In this document: in pieces, positions 60,841 through 64,000 of the stretch
Numbering within the stretch: position 1 is the stretch's first letter
Layout of the letters: every line of letters begins with the position of its first letter
Source of the DNA: Puia dinghuensis
Lineage (GTDB): Bacteria; Bacteroidota; Bacteroidia; Chitinophagales; Chitinophagaceae
Assembly: GCF_014642875.1 (NCBI RefSeq)
Contig: NZ_BMJC01000009.1
Location: 62,001 to 126,000, forward strand
Direction: 5' to 3'
DNA: 64,000 nucleotides
The notes under the pieces: model-generated
What the model saw: only the letters and a program-made list of their open reading frames with translations
The model's database searches: none
Told to the model about the DNA's origin: nothing
Made by a program: the position numbers and the translations under genes

Positions 60841-61719
60841 ATGGAACAACCAATTATTCATAATCAAGGAGTGATTCAACACAAATTGCGTCAGTTGGGG
60901 TTTGACAATGTAGACGACATCCTCGGCACGGCGACACACTTGTACCCCGCGCAGGACTCTTCTCCTAACGGAATTCGACTGGTTGACCCTGTTACAATTG
61001 ACGGCGAAAATAGGTCCGGTTATGTGTTTGAGCTTAAACGGGTAGGCATTGACAAAGACTGGCAATTTGATCATATCAGCTCTTACGTCGATATAAAGAC
61101 CGACAGGTCGCAAAATGGGTTTAAGCGCATTTCCCGATATTGGCATGTCGGCGACGGGCCACTTCCACACAAAGAGCGAATGCGATGGCAAGTGCATAGG
61201 GCTGCCAAAATCGAATCAGTCAAAGAATCGTTCCTTTCCGCGTCAACGGATACCCAACCTACCTCCGTGGACATCACCGGTCTAGTGGTTCCCTTGGACG
61301 AAGACTTTGAAACGGAATTAAAGCGTCTTGGATATCCACATTCGCCACAAATGTTGCAAACCATCGCCTACTCAGACAACCTGGCGTTTCTGACTCTCCG
61401 GGAAAAGCCTGATCCCGTTAAACTCCGCGGGTTCGACTCCTTAGACTTCTTTTTCGCTGTCGTTTATCCGGATAATGAAACCCCTTTACAAATAGAATAT
61501 ATCAATGCCTCCCTTACCCGAAATCTTCAATCAGATGGAGAACCCAAACAGGTGTTAGAAAGAGACTACTGGCTCGCCAGAGAACACCTGCCAACAAAGC
61601 AACAAGTCATCCGCGATTTCCTTGCGCTACGGACGGTATACAGAATAACACACACAGAAGCTCCAACGGCAAAGCCTCCCATTAAAAAGACTACTACCCA
61701 TCGTGGATACCGTCATTAG
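60841..61719 (+). CDS. Paralogue D of the tandem unknown family (two domain copies)
   Basis: The 292-residue protein has unit 1 at about 8-128 (IQHKLRQLGFDNVDDILGTATH ... GPLPHKERMRWQV) and unit 2 at about 152-280 (FETELKRLGYPHSPQMLQTIA ... EHLPTKQQVIRDF). Strands SGYVFELKRVG and LDFFFAVVYPD are placed as in the other copies. It has the clearest family consensus of the four: LxxLGF/Y near the start and LP-(H/T)-K-(E/Q)-x-(M/V/I) near the end. It is the last cargo gene before the mobilisation block. Confidence 0.75.
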   Translation: MEQPIIHNQGVIQHKLRQLGFDNVDDILGTATHLYPAQDSSPNGIRLVDPVTIDGENRSGYVFELKRVGIDKDWQFDHISSYVDIKTDRSQNGFKRISRYWHVGDGPLPHKERMRWQVHRAAKIESVKESFLSASTDTQPTSVDITGLVVPLDEDFETELKRLGYPHSPQMLQTIAYSDNLAFLTLREKPDPVKLRGFDSLDFFFAVVYPDNETPLQIEYINASLTRNLQSDGEPKQVLERDYWLAREHLPTKQQVIRDFLALRTVYRITHTEAPTAKPPIKKTTTHRGYRH

Positions 61720-61955
61720 TTAACCATACAAGCTGCGATGCCCAGCCATGTTGCCGGCAATTTTCTGGCAATCAATGGTCGTATAAGATACCACTTCCTT
61801 GCCGCCCTCCGGGCGGGCTGCTAAGCGCGACAGCGCAGCAAGTAATAGGAGAGTGCGCCTTATTGCGCACAGCAAGATGTACGAATGTTTACATATAGGG
61901 ATTTGTAATCATACGAAACCAGCCCTTTTTACTCCGAAATACCATCGACCAGATC
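61720..61955. other. Gap before the mobilisation genes
   Basis: These 236 bp contain the three-hairpin candidate oriT (61802-61870) and A/T-rich sequence up to the MobA-like start. No gene is convincing; a short open frame at 61799-62017 overlaps the hairpins and the MobA-like start and is rejected. Confidence 0.5.
61802..61870. other. Candidate oriT: three adjacent hairpins upstream of mob genes
   Basis: CCGCCC-TCC-GGGCGG lies at 61802-61816. TGCT-aa-GCGC-GACA-GCGC-AGCA lies at 61819-61840. GTGCGC-CTTATT-GCGCAC lies at 61853-61870. The group is 86 bp before the MobA-like start and is GC-rich in an A/T-rich element. Relaxase origins usually consist of inverted repeats next to a nick site and lie beside the mob genes. 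No nick sequence can be assigned from sequence alone; a terminator or attenuator is an alternative. Confidence 0.45.
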
Positions 61956-62360
61956 ATGACAAAGAAAAAAGCTATACAAAAGCCTTTGCTGAATCACGTT
62001 ATCGCGATCCGAATTGATGACACGAAATACAACGAATTAAAGACCCTTCTCGACGGCAATGAACCAAACGCTATGAGCCGGCTGCTGCGAGACATCCTAT
62101 ATAACGAGCCGGTGACAGTCTATGCCAAAGACCCTTCACTTGACATCGTAATGGAGGAGCTGGGTAGGTTACGAGCTGAAATCAAGGCTATCGGTGTCAA
62201 CATCAACCAGATTACGCGACAGTTTAATACGTACCCTGAGCCCCAACGGAAAGCTCTATACGCAAAAATGGCCTTTAAAGAGCACCTGGCTCTACAACCC
62301 AAAATTACTCAACTGCTGGAGATCATCTCTCAACTGGCCAAAAGATGGTTGTCCGAATAA
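61956..62360 (+). CDS. Mobilisation accessory protein (MobA/MobC-like, relaxosome)
   Basis: The 134-residue protein has an N-terminal ribbon-helix-helix-like part (NHVIAIRIDDTKYNELKTLLDGNEPNAMSRLLRDILYNEP) and a C-terminal helical region including LGRLRAEIKAIGVNINQITRQFNTY. This is the MobC/MbeC-type signature with the G-x-N-x-N-Q motif. It binds oriT with the relaxase. It overlaps the relaxase gene by 16 bp, so the two are co-translated. Confidence 0.88.
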   Translation: MTKKKAIQKPLLNHVIAIRIDDTKYNELKTLLDGNEPNAMSRLLRDILYNEPVTVYAKDPSLDIVMEELGRLRAEIKAIGVNINQITRQFNTYPEPQRKALYAKMAFKEHLALQPKITQLLEIISQLAKRWLSE

Positions 62361-63598
62361 GAACGGGAAAATCCATAAGAGGAGCACTAAGCTACAATGA
62401 AAGGAAAGTCACCAAAGGGAATGCCGATCTGCTCCTGGCTTCTGGTTTTTCCTGTGAAGTGAATCGATTGGGGTTTTCGGAAAAACTCCGACGGTTTGAA
62501 TTGTTGACGGAAAAAAACAAGTGGGTCCAAACCAACACTCTTCACCTCTCCTTGAACTTTTCTCCCAAAGAACAACTTTCCCCAGAAAAAATGCAAATGA
62601 TCGCCCTGGATTATATGAATAGAATCGGGTTCGGAGAGCAACCCTTTTTAGTGTATAGACATCGGGATGCGAACCATCCTCATATCCACATTATAACTAC
62701 GAATATTCAAAAAACAGGCCGACGTATCAGTTTGCACAATATAGGTAGAACTAAATCTGAACCTGCCAGAAAAGCCATTGAAGAAGCCTTTAACCTGGTA
62801 AAAGCAGAAACTGCAAAGAAGCAGACGGTCCCACAGCTAACGGCTTTGGAGCTGTTGCCTGCAAAATATGGTAAAGAAGAGACCAAACAAACCATCACCA
62901 ATATCCTCGGAGAAGTATTGCGGACTTACAAATTCTCCAACTTGATGGAGTTGAATGTCATTCTCCGCCAGCGTAATGTTCTAGCTGACCGAGGGCCAAT
63001 CAATAGCCGGATGTATAACCACGGCGGATTGGTTTACAGTCTGCTGGACAAGAATGGGTTCCGAACCGGCATACCAATTAAAGCGAGTAACATATACGGC
63101 GCCCCCATCTTGAAGATGTTGGAAAAGAAATTTGCTGCCAATGCCGTCCGAAAGCTGACGACGACACAGTCAGCTCGCAATGCAGTTTCCTACAATTTGA
63201 CCCATAGTCGAACGATTGGGGAATTTTCCAGCAAATTGCAAGCCCGAAATATCTTCTTACACTTTGACAAGGATATACAAGGAAATATCGAGACCGTCTA
63301 TTTTGTAGATCATAAAAACAAGGCCACCTATTCCAACGAAGAGCTAAATATACCGTTGTCAGATCTCGATCGCCTTACCTCAAACGTCCCTGGAGCCGAG
63401 AAAAGGAATTCCATTGACCTCCGCGGCACAAAGAAGAAAACTACGGCTCGTTCTACAACTTCCCATCCTTTGCTTCACTTCGGCACCCACTCCACAAAGG
63501 GTGTTATAGACATCCTGCTGCGACCGGAATTCGGACAGGGCGGGTCATCCGGTGCTGGCCCCAAGAAAAAGAAAAAGCGAAGAAAACCTCCCCTCTAA
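62345..63598 (+). CDS. Relaxase/mobilisation nuclease (MobB-type)
   Basis: The 417-residue protein has motif I with Tyr17 (GALSYNERKV), the likely nucleophile that nicks oriT and binds the 5' end. It also has TLHLSLNFSPKEQLSPEKMQMIALDYMNRIGFG and the metal motif HRDANHPHIHIITTNI with clustered histidines. The rest is a helical C-terminal region ending in a Lys-rich tail (GPKKKKKRRKPPL). This is the Relaxase (PF03432) family as used by Bacteroidota elements. It starts inside the MobA-like gene. Confidence 0.93.
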   Translation: MVVRIRTGKSIRGALSYNERKVTKGNADLLLASGFSCEVNRLGFSEKLRRFELLTEKNKWVQTNTLHLSLNFSPKEQLSPEKMQMIALDYMNRIGFGEQPFLVYRHRDANHPHIHIITTNIQKTGRRISLHNIGRTKSEPARKAIEEAFNLVKAETAKKQTVPQLTALELLPAKYGKEETKQTITNILGEVLRTYKFSNLMELNVILRQRNVLADRGPINSRMYNHGGLVYSLLDKNGFRTGIPIKASNIYGAPILKMLEKKFAANAVRKLTTTQSARNAVSYNLTHSRTIGEFSSKLQARNIFLHFDKDIQGNIETVYFVDHKNKATYSNEELNIPLSDLDRLTSNVPGAEKRNSIDLRGTKKKTTARSTTSHPLLHFGTHSTKGVIDILLRPEFGQGGSSGAGPKKKKKRRKPPL

Positions 63599-63640
63599 TC
63601 TGTGCGTCCCCAAACCCTTTTTCATTAAAAATCATCTTTT

Positions 63641-64000
63641 ATGCAGAATGGCGAAAACATTCAGGTTCTCCACAAGAACATCGAGTTTATTCGATTTTTC
63701 AGTATTCTCGTTTTACTTATACATTTTTACTCCGCTTGCTACCCGGCAATGGCTGCCTGGGGCGTTACTATTTCGTTTGTTACCCACTTGCTCTTTAAGC
63801 TTTCACACGGATTGGTTTTTCTATCTGGCATTACCCCTCCTAAACTCACCGCACTTTTTTTGCTTGTCCTTGCCCAAATTGGACAACGCGGTAAGAAAGA
63901 TAATAAGATTGCGATACGACCCATAATCGTTCTTCTCTCCAGCGGATTGCTCCTTTACTTTCTGTCTTACTATATTCTAAATGCTTCGAGTTCCGAAGAA
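63641..64000 (+). CDS. TraG/MobC-type coupling protein, N-terminal part (truncated by window edge)
   Basis: An open frame begins with the ATG at 63641 and continues to the window end (120 codons, no stop). It encodes MQNGENIQVLHKNIEFIRF followed by several hydrophobic segments (FFSILVLLIHFYSACYPAMAAWG, LTALFLLVLAQIG, PIIVLLSSGLLLYFLSYYIL). It also has the basic loop GQRGKKDNKIAIRP. This matches the YWF membrane domain at the start of Bacteroidota TraG/MobC coupling ATPases that link relaxase and transfer pore. It starts 42 bp after the relaxase, completing the MobA-MobB-MobC order. Confidence 0.85.
   Translation, partial: MQNGENIQVLHKNIEFIRFFSILVLLIHFYSACYPAMAAWGVTISFVTHLLFKLSHGLVFLSGITPPKLTALFLLVLAQIGQRGKKDNKIAIRPIIVLLSSGLLLYFLSYYILNASSSEE

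Larger units (their letters stand above)
52345..64000 (+). mobile_element. Integrated mobilisable or conjugative element (left part)
   Basis: The element begins at the tRNA-Val 3' end and runs past the window. Its genes in order are a tyrosine integrase, a helix-turn-helix gene, a short replication-type domain, unknown genes, a second HTH gene and short domain, four paralogous unknown proteins, a Bacteroidota mobile-element-type small protein, a MobA-like protein, a relaxase and a TraG-like coupling protein. Base composition is visibly more A/T-rich than the preceding core, with AAA favoured over AAG codons, and gaps of about 200 bp between genes. Whether it transfers itself or needs helper functions depends on genes beyond 64000. 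Confidence 0.85.

Noticed and set aside
63552-63926. 124-codon frame at the window end
   Set aside because: It overlaps both the relaxase end and the coupling-protein start in another frame. The frame from 63641 matches a known membrane domain.

Overview
The window is chromosomal DNA from a Bacteroidota bacterium, most likely family Chitinophagaceae or a close relative. The evidence is an STN-type TonB-dependent receptor encoded beside a DUF4249 protein, a secreted protein with a type IX secretion (Por) sorting domain, TAnnTTTG promoter boxes, A/T-rich leaders instead of Shine-Dalgarno sites, and a MobA/MobB/TraG-type mobilisation cassette of the kind found in Bacteroidota. The family-level placement is inference.

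Layout. 1-9.9 kb: the C-terminal end of yidC, small exported proteins, a TPR protein, a ComA-like sulfolactate synthase overlapping aroE, a DUF4143 ATPase, a minus-strand trio (HolD-like unknown, GrpB-RdgB fusion, thioesterase) and ilvE. 9.9-33.0 kb: the str, S10 and spc ribosomal operons (rpsL-rpsG-fusA, rpsJ to rplO, secY, map). They are interrupted between fusA and rpsJ by a 7 kb block of envelope genes (a T9SS-exported protein, a YXWGXW protein, a DPP-IV-like peptidase and an unknown exported protein). The alpha-operon genes (infA, rpmJ, rpsM, rpsK, rpsD, rpoA, rplQ) do not follow map. 33-52.2 kb: housekeeping genes (flavoprotein, VOC protein, rpsA, HAD phosphatase, acyltransferase, exported TPR protein). 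Then comes a tight four-gene minus-strand outer-membrane operon, a thioesterase / dipeptide epimerase / D-aminoacylase-like group, and proline dehydrogenase.

52.27-64 kb: a tRNA-Val(GAC) followed by a tyrosine integrase marks the left end of an integrated mobilisable or conjugative element that runs off the window. It carries two helix-turn-helix genes, each followed by a stand-alone short domain that resembles the C-terminus of phage replication proteins. A dyad-containing repeat precedes three of its gene blocks. Next is a tandem cluster of four paralogous unknown proteins containing seven copies of one roughly 120-residue domain. A three-hairpin candidate oriT, a MobA-like accessory protein, a relaxase and the start of a TraG/YWF coupling protein follow.

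Most unexpected signals. (1) A 407-nt rpsJ-rplC gap that folds by eye into many hairpins, including two with GNRA loops and one with a tandem G-A internal loop. A related set of hairpins fills nearly every longer gap of the spc operon (before rplN, rpsH, rplF, rplR and rplO). (2) The seven-copy domain family in the mobile element. (3) The repeated operator-like dyads of the element. (4) A 62-residue Gly/Arg/Asp/His tail on ribosomal protein S3. (5) A GrpB-RdgB fusion. RNA structures were folded by eye only; no searches or computations were run.
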